This document shows positions 1 through 10,289 of a stretch of DNA of 64,000 nucleotides, one piece after another. Position numbers and translations under genes: made by a program. The stretch covers positions 372,001 through 436,000 of the forward strand of contig MU839098.1 in NCBI GenBank assembly GCA_030685235.1, read 5' to 3'. Source of the stretch: Copromyces sp. CBS 386.78. Taxonomy: Eukaryota; Ascomycota; Sordariomycetes; Sordariales; Sordariaceae. Position 1 is the first letter of the stretch; every line of letters begins with the position of its first letter. Below the pieces are notes generated by a model, which saw nothing but the letters and a program-made list of their open reading frames with translations, did not search any database and was not told where the DNA came from.

Positions 1-354
1 GGCATTTTCCAGTGGCGGCAAATTTCCCACGGGCGGCAATGCGCTGCTACCGAACCTGTCGACGGGATTGTCATATTCAATCTTTCATATTTTGTTTGTT
101 GGTATCTTTTTTTCGAAATTTTCGGATGAACCCCCTTTTCTTTCGTCTGGTCTGCACTAGTACTTTGTTTACGTCCGTTTGCAACGCCGACCGCTAGATC
201 CTGACTTCTGAAACGTCATACACGATTCCTACTACGGCCAATATCCCTTAATTGTGCGCGCAATGCCCAGTCCATGATCTTACGATAAAGCGACGAACGA
301 CCTAATTCTACGCCTTCTTGTCCATATACTAGTTGTCGACAAACCTATCATAAT
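1..354. other. Upstream region of the ABC1 kinase gene
   Basis: No gene is supported here. The stretch precedes the start codon at 355 and presumably holds the 5' leader and promoter of the kinase gene. The only stop-free frame (12-197) has no recognisable content. Confidence 0.5.
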
Positions 355-2432
355 ATGCCAGCCCAGACTTCTTTCCCTTCGCAGCTCGCTGCGCTTAGGC
401 GTCTGCAGACGCTCAATGCCCATGTCTATGCGCCTCTCCGACGAACTGGTACCGGCAGGATAACGAACGGGTCATGGACATGCGCAAGCTGTCGCAGCAG
501 CCAGCTATCTGCTTCTTCTTCCTACAACTCGACACTCGCCCGACGAACCTTTTCCACTTCCTCGAAACGATATAGCAACCAGAGCTCGAACCGTTCTTCT
601 TCCTCTTCCTCGAACACCAGCGGAAAAACGAACAATGGCCGACGAACAATGCTGCTAGCAGCCGGCGGAGGCGCTGCAGCGACCGCGGGACTGCTGGCGT
701 TTGGAGACGATGTCAAGTACACATACGAAGCGGTGGAGAGAACAGGGAGGGTGGCGACCGCGCTGGCGGCTTGCGTGAACGATTACCGCAAGACGCTGAA
801 CGCAAGAGAGAAGATTGAGGATGATCCGGAGGAGAAGCAAAGGTTGCTGAGGGAGTGTCATCAGCGCTGCGCGGATCGGACGCTGGAGGTTTTGGAGAAG
901 AGTGGTGGGATTTTCATCAAGTTGGGGCAGCATTTGGTTAGTACCTTTACACTATAGAAACGCAGGATGATGGAAGAGAGAACAGAATGCTAACAGACAA
1001 CAAACAACAGAGCGCAATGAACTACCTCCTCCCGCCCGAATGGACGACAACCTTCATCCCCCTCCAAGACAAATGCCCCGTCTCCTCCTTCGAGTCGATC
1101 GAGCGCATGTTCCTCGAAGACACGGGTACCTCGCTCTGGGACTACTTCTCCGAGTTCTCTCGCGAGCCCATCGGCGCCGCCTCGCTCGCCCAAGTGCACC
1201 TAGCCACCATCAAAGAAACCGGCCAGCGCGTGGCCGTCAAAGTCCAACACCCCTCCCTCCAGCGCTGGGCGCCCCTCGACATGCGTCTGACAGCCACCAC
1301 CTTCAAGACCCTGAAATACTTCTTCCCCGAATATGACCTCGAATGGCTCTCCTCCGAAGTCGAGATCTCCCTACCGAAAGAACTCGATTTCACCTGCGAA
1401 GCCGAAAACGCCCGTCGCACCGCCGCCCACTTCGCCCAGGCCGCCCCCCAACTCCCGCTCTTGATCCCCGACGTGCTCTGGGCTAAGCAGCGTCTACTGG
1501 TAATGGCCTGCGAATCAGGCCACCGCCTTGACGACCTGGCGTACATGGACTCGCACGGAATCAACCGTGACGAAGTCAGTGCTACTCTAGCGCACATCTT
1601 CAACGAGATGATTTTCGGCGAGGGCGCGCCCTTGCACTGCGATCCGCACGGCGGCAACATCGCCATCCGCCACAACCCCTCAAAGTCTAACCGTGGAATG
1701 TCCAACTTCGACATCATATTATACGACCACGGTCTCTACCGCGACATCCCCCTCCCCCTCCGCCGCTCCTACGCCAAACTCTGGCTGGCCATCATCGACG
1801 GCGACGTCCCGCGCATGAAACAATACGCGTACGAAGTCGCCGGCATTGGTGAAGACAAGTTCCCCCTTTTTGCGTCAGCCATCACCGGCCGCGATTTTAT
1901 TAATGTCGTCTCTGCCACCAAAAGCGGGGGCGTCATGAAACCGAAAGAAGCGTCCGAACAGAAATCCATGAGCACGGCACTGCAGGAGGGAATGATTGTC
2001 GATCTGGTCCAGATGCTGGGGCAGGTACCGAGAATTATTCTTTTGATCTTAAAGACGAATGATCTTACCAGAGCACTGGATGAGAGTTTACATACGCGCC
2101 AGGGGCCGGTGAGACAGTTTTTGATTTTGGCGAGGTATTGTATGCGGACGGTGTTTTATGAACGGTTGGAGGAGATTAGGAAGCTGGGAAGTGTTTGGAG
2201 CAACCCGAATAACATGGTGATGTTGATGGGCGCGTGGTGGGAGTTGGCGAGGGTGGAGGTTAAAGTGCAGGTTTTTGAGTTGTGGTTGAGGGTTAAGAGG
2301 GCGTTGGGGTTGGGAGGAAATGTTTTGGGGCAGCAGCAGGTGCCAGTGGGGAAGAAGGGGCAGAAGAGGTTGGCGAAGGAGGTTGAGAGGGAAATTGGGG
2401 AGTTGGTGAGGGAGGCTAAGGCTACGGTGTAA
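355..2432 (+). CDS. Mitochondrial ABC1/ADCK-family atypical protein kinase (Mcp2/ADCK1-like)
   Basis: Two exons, 355-936 and 1011-2432, with a 74-nt intron (GTTAGT...ACAACAG), give 667 aa. The N-terminus is rich in Arg, Ser and Ala like a mitochondrial transit peptide, followed by a hydrophobic Ala/Gly segment (about residues 99-116) that could cross the inner membrane. The ABC1 signatures are present in order: FIKLGQ just before the intron (about 188-192), the alanine-rich nucleotide loop EPIGAASLAQVH (about 246-257), the VAVKVQHP lysine (about 271), the ELDF element, the catalytic HCDPHGGN (about 403-410) and YDHG in place of DFG (about 432-435). All key residues are intact. The family (yeast Mcp2 and Coq8, human ADCK) acts in mitochondrial lipid and coenzyme Q homeostasis. 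The KLGQHLSAMNYLLP context looks more like Mcp2/ADCK1 than Coq8, which is an inference. The start at 355 is the first ATG that keeps the transit peptide. Confidence 0.9.
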
Positions 2433-3517
2433 TGGGGTGCGGTGATGGGCGATGGATGGATGATCAACGGATGAGTGGATAGGGGTGGAGGAGAAATGGA
2501 AGGATTAAAAGGGTGTATGAGATGAGGTGAATGCGAGGCTTAGTGAAGAGAAAGAACTTAGATATGTAAAGTAGATGAGATACCTCTTGTATTTTGGCTG
2601 CGGTGCCAGGTTCCAGTTCGGTCACTCCCTCGTTCATCTTGGTGGTCTTGATTGTGGAGGGGGTTTGTTTACATATTGAAAGGGGCATGGTGGTTCCACT
2701 TCCAACGATCCATACGGCCATAGCAATCCACTGTCAGTCTGTCAGCCGCTTAACTCATTGCCGAGGATGCTGCACAACTCAGAAATACAGGATACGATGC
2801 CCGTCTTCTGGAGCTATTTGGCAGCCTGGGGTCGTCATCGTTATCTGACCAAGGGAAAGATGCCTAGCGACAGTGAGGGCGAATTTGATGACACTGACAG
2901 GCACTTGTCTTTGGACAAGGGACAAAGGACAACAAACACCACCGAAATACCTTTCCCCGCTTCGGACTTAGTGGTCCCCTGTGAAGTGCCAGAGTGCGAA
3001 GTACCGTCAGCCCTACGCCGCCAAGCGTGATCGCTGTCCAGTCACTGAGTTTGTATGCCGGGATGGTACCAGGCAGCCATCGTGGCTTGCGTGGATGTTC
3101 ACTGCACGGTTCTACGGTGCTGCGGTCCTATGGTTACCTAACGGAGTGGACTGGTTGGTTGGTGACTGGTCAGTCACTGCGCCTCTAGTGACTCGTCAAT
3201 ATCTTTTCTAGAGGCTGTGTGGTCGAGGGAATCTGTTCTTTCACTCTTTCTCATTATCCTTCACCATATCTGGATGTTATAAAGCATCACTCGGTTAGAT
3301 TTGGTGTTGTATTCCTCTCTCAACCAACAACTGTGAGAATCTACGCTGAATAACTGCTGCCGACTTGCACCGTCTTTCTGACTCAACCTACCAACCCTAC
3401 CATACGACATCTTTCTGCCCCTTGACACTTCCATCATTCATACAACCTTCTTTTTTCCTCCCGTTAACCTCTTCCCTTCCCTGCTTTTGCAAGACAACCC
3501 CCCAAAATACCGCCACG
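2433..3517. other. Intergenic region between kinase and oxygenase genes
   Basis: About 1.1 kb of mixed composition holding the kinase 3' end and the promoter and leader of the next gene. The leader just before 3518 is pyrimidine-rich. The short stop-free frames on both strands show no family motif or splice logic, and I see no gene. Confidence 0.5.
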
Positions 3518-4934
3518 ATGATGTCCTCCCTCCTCGCAGAACTCAAAAGTATCGTCACCCCCACCCACACTCCCGCCGCCCCGCCGCCAAAGAACATCCA
3601 TAAAAACAACACAAAGTCCCATCCCCAGGCCATCAAAACCAGTTACGAATCCCTCCCCATCGAGCTTCCGCCCGGGTTTCTCGCCACCGAACCGGGCGTG
3701 ACCACTCCCCCGACCCTGACGGAGCTTGATTGGTCACAAACCGAACTGCCGGAGAATAAAGGGTTATATGCCGTGGTGCTGGATGGGGTGCTCACAAGGG
3801 AGGAGTGTGAGGAACTGAAAAAGTTGGCGGAGGCGAGTGTACCGCTTGATAAATGGGTTGATGTCGAGGTCGAGGGAGAGGGAGAGGGAGTAGACGGGAC
3901 TGAAAGCCAGAGCCAGGACAAAGAAACAGAGACAGAGACAGAGACAGGAACAACAGAGGGGAAGAAGACACCATGGGCCCCAGCCCTAGTCAACGTCGGA
4001 CTAGGCTACGAAGTCCACACCCCTTCCTACCGTAACTCCTCGCGGATAATCTGGGACCAGCAAGAGGTTGTCGATCGGTTGTGGGAGCGATGCTGTCTTG
4101 CTCCTGGGCTTCGCGAACGTTTGGCGGTGCTGGATGCGGGGACGGAGAGGGATGCGAAGATTATTACCGGGATGCCTTTTCGCAAGCCCGAGGCTGAGAA
4201 TGGGGATGGGGAGCAGCAGCCAAAGGAGGTGGAGAGGTATGCGAATGGGAAGAAGAAGGGGAAGCGTACGAGGCTAAGAGAGACAAAGTGGAGGGATGGG
4301 AGGACGGGCAAGTGGGAGTTTGTTAGGGTGAATAAGAGGATGAGGTTTTTGAGGTATTCGCCGGGTCAATTCTTTCGCGGTAGGTTTTTTTTTTTTTTTT
4401 TTTTTTTTTCCCTTACCCCCTCTTCTACCTTCACCTTCTCCCTCAACCTCAGTTGGAAATATAAGGTAGTGCTCGAATTGACAATGTAATGTGACAGCCC
4501 ACTGCGACTCCCCCTACCGCGAACTCGACCCTGTCAACTCGGACCGCATCAACGAAACCCTCTTCACCATCCACCTGTACCTCAATGACTGCAAATCCGA
4601 AGCACCGCCCGGCAAAAAGGACGAAACGGAATTGGAAGGCGGTGCCACGGCGTTGTTGTCTGGCGATGAGAAGAGAAAGTATGATGTTGAGTGTAAGACG
4701 GGGAGGGTGCTGATCTTCCAGCATCGGAGGGTATTTCATGCGGGCGCGGATGTGATTAAGGGGATCAAGTATAGTGTCAGGACGGATATTATGTATCGGG
4801 AGATTTTGGAGGAAAAGGAGGAGGAGATGGACGAGCAGAAGGGACAGCAGGGGCAGCAGGTTGTGGGAGATGAAGAGGGTAGGAAGGGGGTAGACAATGG
4901 GGAACCGCTGAAGGAGGATGGTGATGGGAAGTAA
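3518..4934 (+). CDS. Prolyl 4-hydroxylase-like 2-oxoglutarate/Fe(II) dioxygenase
   Basis: Exons 3518-4379 and 4498-4934 encode 432 aa. The first exon ends in the context RYSPGQFFR; joining across the intron creates the iron-binding H-x-D triplet (HCD, about 289-291) followed by SPYRELDP. The distal histidine lies in RVFHAGADV (about 368) and a basic 2-oxoglutarate-binding residue in IKYSVRTD (about 378-382), so the facial triad looks complete. The segment NETLFTIHLYLND is the usual P4H core strand. This family hydroxylates proline or related residues, but the substrate cannot be read from sequence. A low-complexity acidic insert (GEGEG then TETETETGTT, about 115-150) comes from hexanucleotide repeats. 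The intron carries a 25-base T run starting five bases after the donor. Two adjacent ATGs (3518, 3521) are possible starts. The gene is convergent with the MYND gene, stop to stop in 66 bp. Confidence 0.85.
4385..4409 (+). repeat. T25 homopolymer within the oxygenase intron
   Basis: An uninterrupted run of 25 T directly follows the GTAGG donor of the only intron. It is a simple mononucleotide microsatellite, prone to length change. Confidence 0.9.
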
Positions 4935-5000
4935 GCTTGGTCGTCTCGTATACTCTTATTTCTGGCTTATAGCAATCAATCATCATCTCTCCCAAAGAAC

Positions 5001-5847
5001 TCACTCCACTCCCTCAGGCCTAGGCCAAATCTTCCTCAGCGCCTTGATCGTCTTACACTCGTCTTTATGCGCAGTCCACCTTTTTGTTTGACACTCCTGT
5101 TATATCTTGGTTAGCTCAACACTCTCTCTACCATGTCCCTCGATATGAAAAACTCACCTTGGAACAATACCAAACCTCCACACACCCCTGACACCTCTTC
5201 AGCCTCTTTTGGTCACCCTCCTTTCCCTTGGGGGTAGTACACCCATCAAACTTGCCATCGCACATCTTCTCCTCTCTTTCCTCGGGGGCACTACTACTCT
5301 CATCCCTCTGTCGCAGGATCTCCAGCATCCATTTCGTCATTTGTAACGGGCCTGGTACTACTCCCAGCAGCTCTCCCCCTTCTCCATCTCCATTCCTCTT
5401 CCCAGCTGATCCCCCAGCTCCTTCACCACCCTTCTTCCCATCTGCCCCCGTCCCCGCCCCCGCCTCCTCTGCAACCGCGAGTCGCCCCAAACTCTCCAAA
5501 ACAACAAACCCCTGCCCCGCCTCCCTCTCCTTCCTCGTCTTCTTCGCATTCCTAATAATCACCGTACTCCCCTTCTTCAGTCCCATCTGTTTAAACTTTT
5601 CCGCAACAGCGTTGGGGGTTCTTGGTTCGGAGACGGGAAAAGGAGGGTCGAAGACGAGAGCAAAGTCTTGGTTGCTGGAGTCGGTGAGGATGAGGGTGGG
5701 TTTTGTGATGGTTAGGTTTGATTTTATGGTGGCTAGGAGGTAGGTTTCTTTTTGGTCGGTTGATTCTGAGGGGGTGTCGTTGGTACCGCCATTGGGAGTT
5801 AGGAGAGAAGAGAAAGTGGCAAGCTGGTCTGGTGATGGGATGGGCAT
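5001..5847 (-). CDS. MYND-type zinc-finger protein
   Basis: Two exons on the minus strand, 5847-5158 and 5096-5001, joined across a 61-nt intron (GTGAGT...AACAG), give 261 aa. The MYND finger sits at the C-terminus and is split by the intron. It comprises a Cys pair in the MCDGKFDGC context, then RCQGC, WYCSK | ECQTKRW and AHKDEC, which supplies the CxxC, YCS-x-C, HxxxC ligand pattern. The N-terminal about 200 residues include a Gly/Ala-rich low-complexity segment and no recognised domain. MYND fingers bind proline-rich peptides in partner proteins; the partners here are unknown. Without the second exon the finger would be truncated, which supports the splice model. It is transcribed towards the oxygenase gene. 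Confidence 0.85.
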
Positions 5848-7313
5848 TTTGTTTTTGTAGTGGGTGGTGTCGTTGGGGGTTATATATGCTTCCGTTTGGT
5901 CTTGAAGAAAGAGAAAAGGGTTGGTTTCTGTCTTGGGGGATCAAATGAAAGAAATGAAGAATTCCTAACCCTACCTTAGTAAAGGGGTCTGGGTGTCAAC
6001 ACCACCTATGGAATAGTGTATATGAAACATGCCGAAAACGAGAACGCGGGGAAGGGGATGGACCCTAAAGCTTTAGCGTTCCCACACTCAAACGCCTGGC
6101 CGTTTTCTTGGCATGGTGCGCGTCATACACACATATAACACTTGACATTTTGGACCTTCGAAACGAAACAAACCAGACTTCATCGGCTCGCATCCCTACT
6201 AAATGAAGAAATACGAGAAAACCGATGATAGATTTGAAATTAGCGTAACTAAAACTATTAGTATAGTAATTCTTATTATTAGAAACTCGAGTTTCTTAAT
6301 ATTCCTCTTTCGTTTCGAAGGTCCAAAATGTCAAATGTCGTGTGTGTGTGGAACGCGCACCATGCCAAGAAAATGGCCAGGCGTTTGAGTGTGGGAACGC
6401 CTCTCGCGCTGTAACCTGCTGCTTGCCTCAACACGCAAAACCCCTGAATGCATCTGCGCAGCTGCTGAATGGTTCACTTTGCATGCTTCCACTTCAACAT
6501 CTGCAAGGTATTTACGAATACGTCGACTACTACGAAATACGAAGACGGAGTGTTCATCCTCTTGGAACCGCCAAGGTCAGGCCGAAAGTCCCACACAGTA
6601 CGCTTCAACCCGCCAAGAGGAACATCGTCACCATTAGCATCTTGGCGAGGAATTAAGGTTCGGGATGGGGAGGATCACGGGTGGGTACGACAAAGCGAGA
6701 AGAAAGGATCTCGGGGGTCTAGACTTCTGGACACTGCGAGATTATTCGACGGGGCAAAGGTACCGAGAGATACGAGTTGTACGGGCAAGATAAATACTTC
6801 ATGATTCGTAATTATATCACCATACAAGGAGACAACTATGTAAGCGAAGAACGCGTTAACTCGAGGGCTGATCAAAGCATTTACTTCCTCTTTGTCAGTC
6901 CAGCCAGTCATTCCATTTCTCCAGGTTTCCTTCAAAATGTCCCTTCAGCTGACTCATAACCCATTGATTCTGTAAACCCGTCAACGCCTTGCCAAGTCTG
7001 CCTGCTAACGCAAAACTCCCTGCCCTAGCATCTCGTCATAGACAGACACCCTTTGTCCGTGGAAAAACAATGGCCTCAAAAAGGAAAAGAAAAGAGAAAA
7101 GAGAAAACACACCCGCCACCCATCCATTCACCCTCAAACCCTCCCCAAGTTCTCAGCACTAGCAACCAAAGTATCATCACTCCCAATCGTCTCTCTCTGA
7201 TCCTTTCTCCTCTTCTTTACCAACAGCCTCCCCTTAGGCACCAAAATCTTCCTCATCTCCCTTGGACCTTCCTCCCTCGCCCCCTTCGTCTGAGTGGTCT
7301 GGGCCCGGCCTTC
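5848..7313. other. Intergenic region with a foldback repeat
   Basis: About 1.47 kb between two minus-strand genes. It contains the inverted repeat at 6076-6400, described separately. The remainder has only short frames without family motifs, and I see no gene. Confidence 0.5.
6076..6400. repeat. Foldback inverted repeat (93-bp arms, 139-bp AT-rich spacer)
   Basis: The arm 6076-6168 is the near-perfect reverse complement of 6308-6400. Both run from GCGTTCCCACACTC to TTCGAAACGAAA. The mismatches cluster in one stretch and are almost all transitions: where one arm has CACACACA the other has TACACACATATA, as RIP would produce. The spacer is AT-rich. There is no clear target-site duplication outside the arms and no coding potential inside. 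It could be a MITE-like foldback element or a local inverted duplication. Confidence 0.8.
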
Positions 7314-8862
7314 CTATTTACCAAAGCCCATCCACGCAAACGTGCCCAACGCACTCGCCGACAACAAGAACGTAATAATGCCCGCCCCCGCCCTATCCGC
7401 CGTCGTCACCGGCTTATTATGTGCTCCAAAGCTATCACTCTGACTTCCCGCATTCGGGTTTCCTTGACTGGTTCCACCGGTACTGTTCGTCACCGGCGCT
7501 TTGCCCCCTTGATCAACCAGTAGTGCAGAAACGGCTCCCAGGGCATTCATCTGCTGTCCCACGCCGTGACTGCCGTCGTACTTCTTCTTCCTCCAGTTGA
7601 AACCACACATGCGGCCGTTTTGCTCGCCGGTGCAAGTCTGGACGGCGGCTTCGGCCGAGGTTTTAAGCACAGGGAGGATGACGGCGGCCGTGTGCGGCGC
7701 GATTTGGGTGGTGATGGCTAGCCAGCGGTGCACGTAGCCCTTGAACGAGAGCATGTCGGTTGTGCACGTCATTCCGTCTTCGCAGGCGGGCTCGTAGGCA
7801 ATTTTCTCAGGGAAGAAACGAACGAGGGTGGCGTTGACGAGCTTGTCGAGGCGGTCCTTCCAGACAGGAGAGCCGTCCGTCTGTTCACTGTTAGTGTGTG
7901 TATCAAAGAAGCGAATAGAAGGATGAACATACGTAGTTGTACATGTGGGCGGCACCGAGGGTAAAGACGCCAAAGTTGTACGAGAACTGGGCACCGTTGA
8001 CATCGGTGCAGTTCTTTTCGACGTGGGCGCCGTCGTGGATGTTGTAATCGTCGTCCATGAGCCCAACACCCCTCATCCAGTCCCACGTCTTTTCAGCCCA
8101 GTCGGCGTATGTCTTGTTGCCCGTGTAGCGCGCCAGTCTTGCGCCAAGATTGAAGAAGCAGCCTATGCCATGTTGAGTCAGTTCAAGGTCAAGAGGTCTC
8201 AAGTGCCAACGTCACTAACCATTGGCAATGCTGTTCTTATAGTTATATCCGTTGTTGAGCGGAGGAATCTGCCAGCGCAATCCACCATTGCAGGTATCGT
8301 CGTGCCTATCAGGGTTTGCTTGTGTATTGAAGACAGCCTGAGCGAGGCCCAGCCATTGTGGTTGATCGGGTGGTGGGTTGGGGAAGTTGTTTTCGGCGGC
8401 TGTCATGGCCGACATTCCCCAGAAGCCCTGATCATCGTTCCCTAGAGATGCCGAAACGTTGGGTGGCATGTAGTCCTGTCCTGGACCGACTTGCCAGAGG
8501 AGGGCTTGGGTGGTAACGTCGTTGTATGACTCGTCGCCAGTAAACCTCCAGTAGTCGATCAAGGTCCCCCACATTGCGCCTGCTTCCCACCAGTAGTAAT
8601 CACCGGCAGGAGGAGGGCCGGGGAGGATTCCTGGTGTTTGTCCCGTCAGGTTCCCTTTGTAGTATTGCATCATGTCGAATGCAATGTCGGCTGCTGTCTT
8701 TTTGATGTCGGCTGCGCATATTCTGTTAGCACTAGGTAACGTCATTCTCTGCGATTCGGAGATATGACAAAACGTACCGACTGACGCGACACTAAAGGCG
8801 GCATTTACGACGTTAACGCCAACAAGGGCGACGGCGGCAAGCCGTGGTAATGTCAAAAACAT
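7314..8862 (-). CDS. GH76 alpha-1,6-mannanase-like GPI-anchored cell-wall protein (DFG5/DCW1 type)
   Basis: Four exons on the minus strand (8862-8778, 8711-8220, 8162-7933, 7880-7314) encode 457 aa. Introns have GTACGT, GTTAGT and GTATGT donors, and the first has a textbook GCTAAC branch site. A signal peptide (about 1-22) is followed by the GH76 fold. The catalytic Asp pair is in GNDDQGFW (about 121-122), and [19 protein letters not shown] and [17 protein letters not shown] are family hallmarks. The C-terminal hydrophobic tail ([20 protein letters not shown]) after a Ser/Gly/Asn-rich stretch indicates GPI-anchor addition. Family members at the fungal cell surface process or cross-link the N-glycan alpha-1,6-mannan of wall glycoproteins, and Neurospora uses them to incorporate proteins into the wall. 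Which paralogue this is cannot be settled here. Confidence 0.92.
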
Positions 8863-10289
8863 GGTGGTGGTGGGCTGACAATAGCGAGCGACTGGAAATC
8901 AAAATCGAAGAAACGAGCGTGATGGTTGGTGAGTGCTGGTTTTTTAGATGGCGGCCATCGGTTATCGTCTTGAGAACAAAGGCGCAATCGACGACCAAGT
9001 AGGTAGTGGATGAGGAGTGATTTGGGAGGAAAGATGGAACGGTAAGAAAAGTTGTAAGTGGTAGATACCTACTACCCGTGCCACCACCGGCCCTCAACCT
9101 GGAACCAGGGGCAAGGGACAAGTTTGCAGTGGCAGTGCAGTTCCAGTTGTCACCCCAACTTTTTGCAGCGAGCAGTGGTTCTGCGCAACATCCTTGTTGC
9201 CGACGGGAACGGAAGATGGGATGGTGGATGCCCCTGGGCAGTGGATGGGATACAGGAAGGCTGTTAGTGGTAGCATCACAAGCACTAGCAGAATACGAGG
9301 GAGGATTGCTGCGTCACTATCACTTATTCAGGAACGCCAGCGTGGGATGGGTGGATCACCTAACTTGGATCGCTTCTGCGGGCAGACAAAAGCCCGAGAT
9401 GATGCCGTATTGTACACTAGATAACAGAATGGCAACCATTGTTACCGCCATTTTATGAATCCCCCATTTCACACGTCTCTCTCGCGGCGTCCTGGCCATC
9501 CTTCTTCAAAATGCCATGGTCGGTTGATGGAGCAAGCGTTGGCCTGTTGGTCAGAAAACAAGCTTCTTCCCTCCGCTAGTGGTTCACTTGGCGATCTGCT
9601 GCCAAGAGCACCATCATCAACAAGCTCAACAGCACGGGAACGGCACCGAACGGCAGCCACCCCAGCGAGACAGCTTTGGTTTTCTACAGTCCCCGGACCG
9701 ATACAGGAAACAGCCATACCATTGGCGAATGGAAATTGCAGTGGTTGGTTTGAGGTTGGCCAACAGCTTGAAAGCGGCACTTAGCCAGGGTTAGGGTCAT
9801 TTGCATAGAGTGGAGCAAGCGGAGGTATACTCCACACGACGGAGCTTGCTCCTTGAACCCTAGACCCTAAGCTCAGGGTCTACCTTGTACATCTTTTCTA
9901 GGACAAAACTCCTTCACTTTCCTCACGTACAACTAACTCGACTGATTTGCCCAAGAGGACCGTCTAAAATGTTGGCTGTCTGAGTTTCCCCTCTCTTGTG
10001 CAGAATGCGATCGGAACACTGCATCTGCTGTGTCACAACACAGAACGCAAATCCACCTGCTAAGCACGGGAGAGACATTGCGCCTGCCTCACTCTACAGA
10101 AAGCTCCATCAAAGGAGAGACATAGCGCAATGCGGGACAAGATGATCGTGGAACCCCTCAGCGTCAGAGCTCCGTAACCACGGGAAAACACGACTGACTC
10201 GTCCTGGAAGATCCCCCCGAACATCCCAACAATCACGACTTCACGACCACCATAGCCGGCAATCACAGACGGATAGTCAACCCCTCAAA
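8863..10289. other. Divergent intergenic region between GH76 and FluG-like genes
   Basis: About 1.4 kb that must hold both promoters. It contains two short perfect hairpins (9812-9852 and 9862-9881, described separately). Overlapping frames at 9455-9784 on both strands carry no motif and look spurious. Confidence 0.5.
9812..9881. repeat. Two adjacent hairpins upstream of the FluG-like gene
   Basis: GGAGCAAGC (9812-9820) pairs with GCTTGCTCC (9844-9852). Ten bases later AGACCCT (9862-9868) pairs with AGGGTCT (9875-9881). The function is unknown; these could be protein-binding palindromes or chance. Confidence 0.5.

Noticed and set aside
1142..1717. 191-codon antisense frame within the kinase gene
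   Set aside because: Shadow of the real coding frame, whose C-ending codons suppress antisense stops; the sense strand has all kinase motifs.
5228..5743. Plus-strand frame opposite the MYND gene
   Set aside because: Antisense shadow; the minus strand encodes the zinc finger with consistent splicing.
9455..9784. 109-codon frame on + and 103-codon frame on -
   Set aside because: Overlap each other, no motif, no splice context, no preferred codon use.
9780..9800. AGGGTTAGGG, telomere-like
   Set aside because: Only about one and a half TTAGGG units; no array, and genes lie on both sides.
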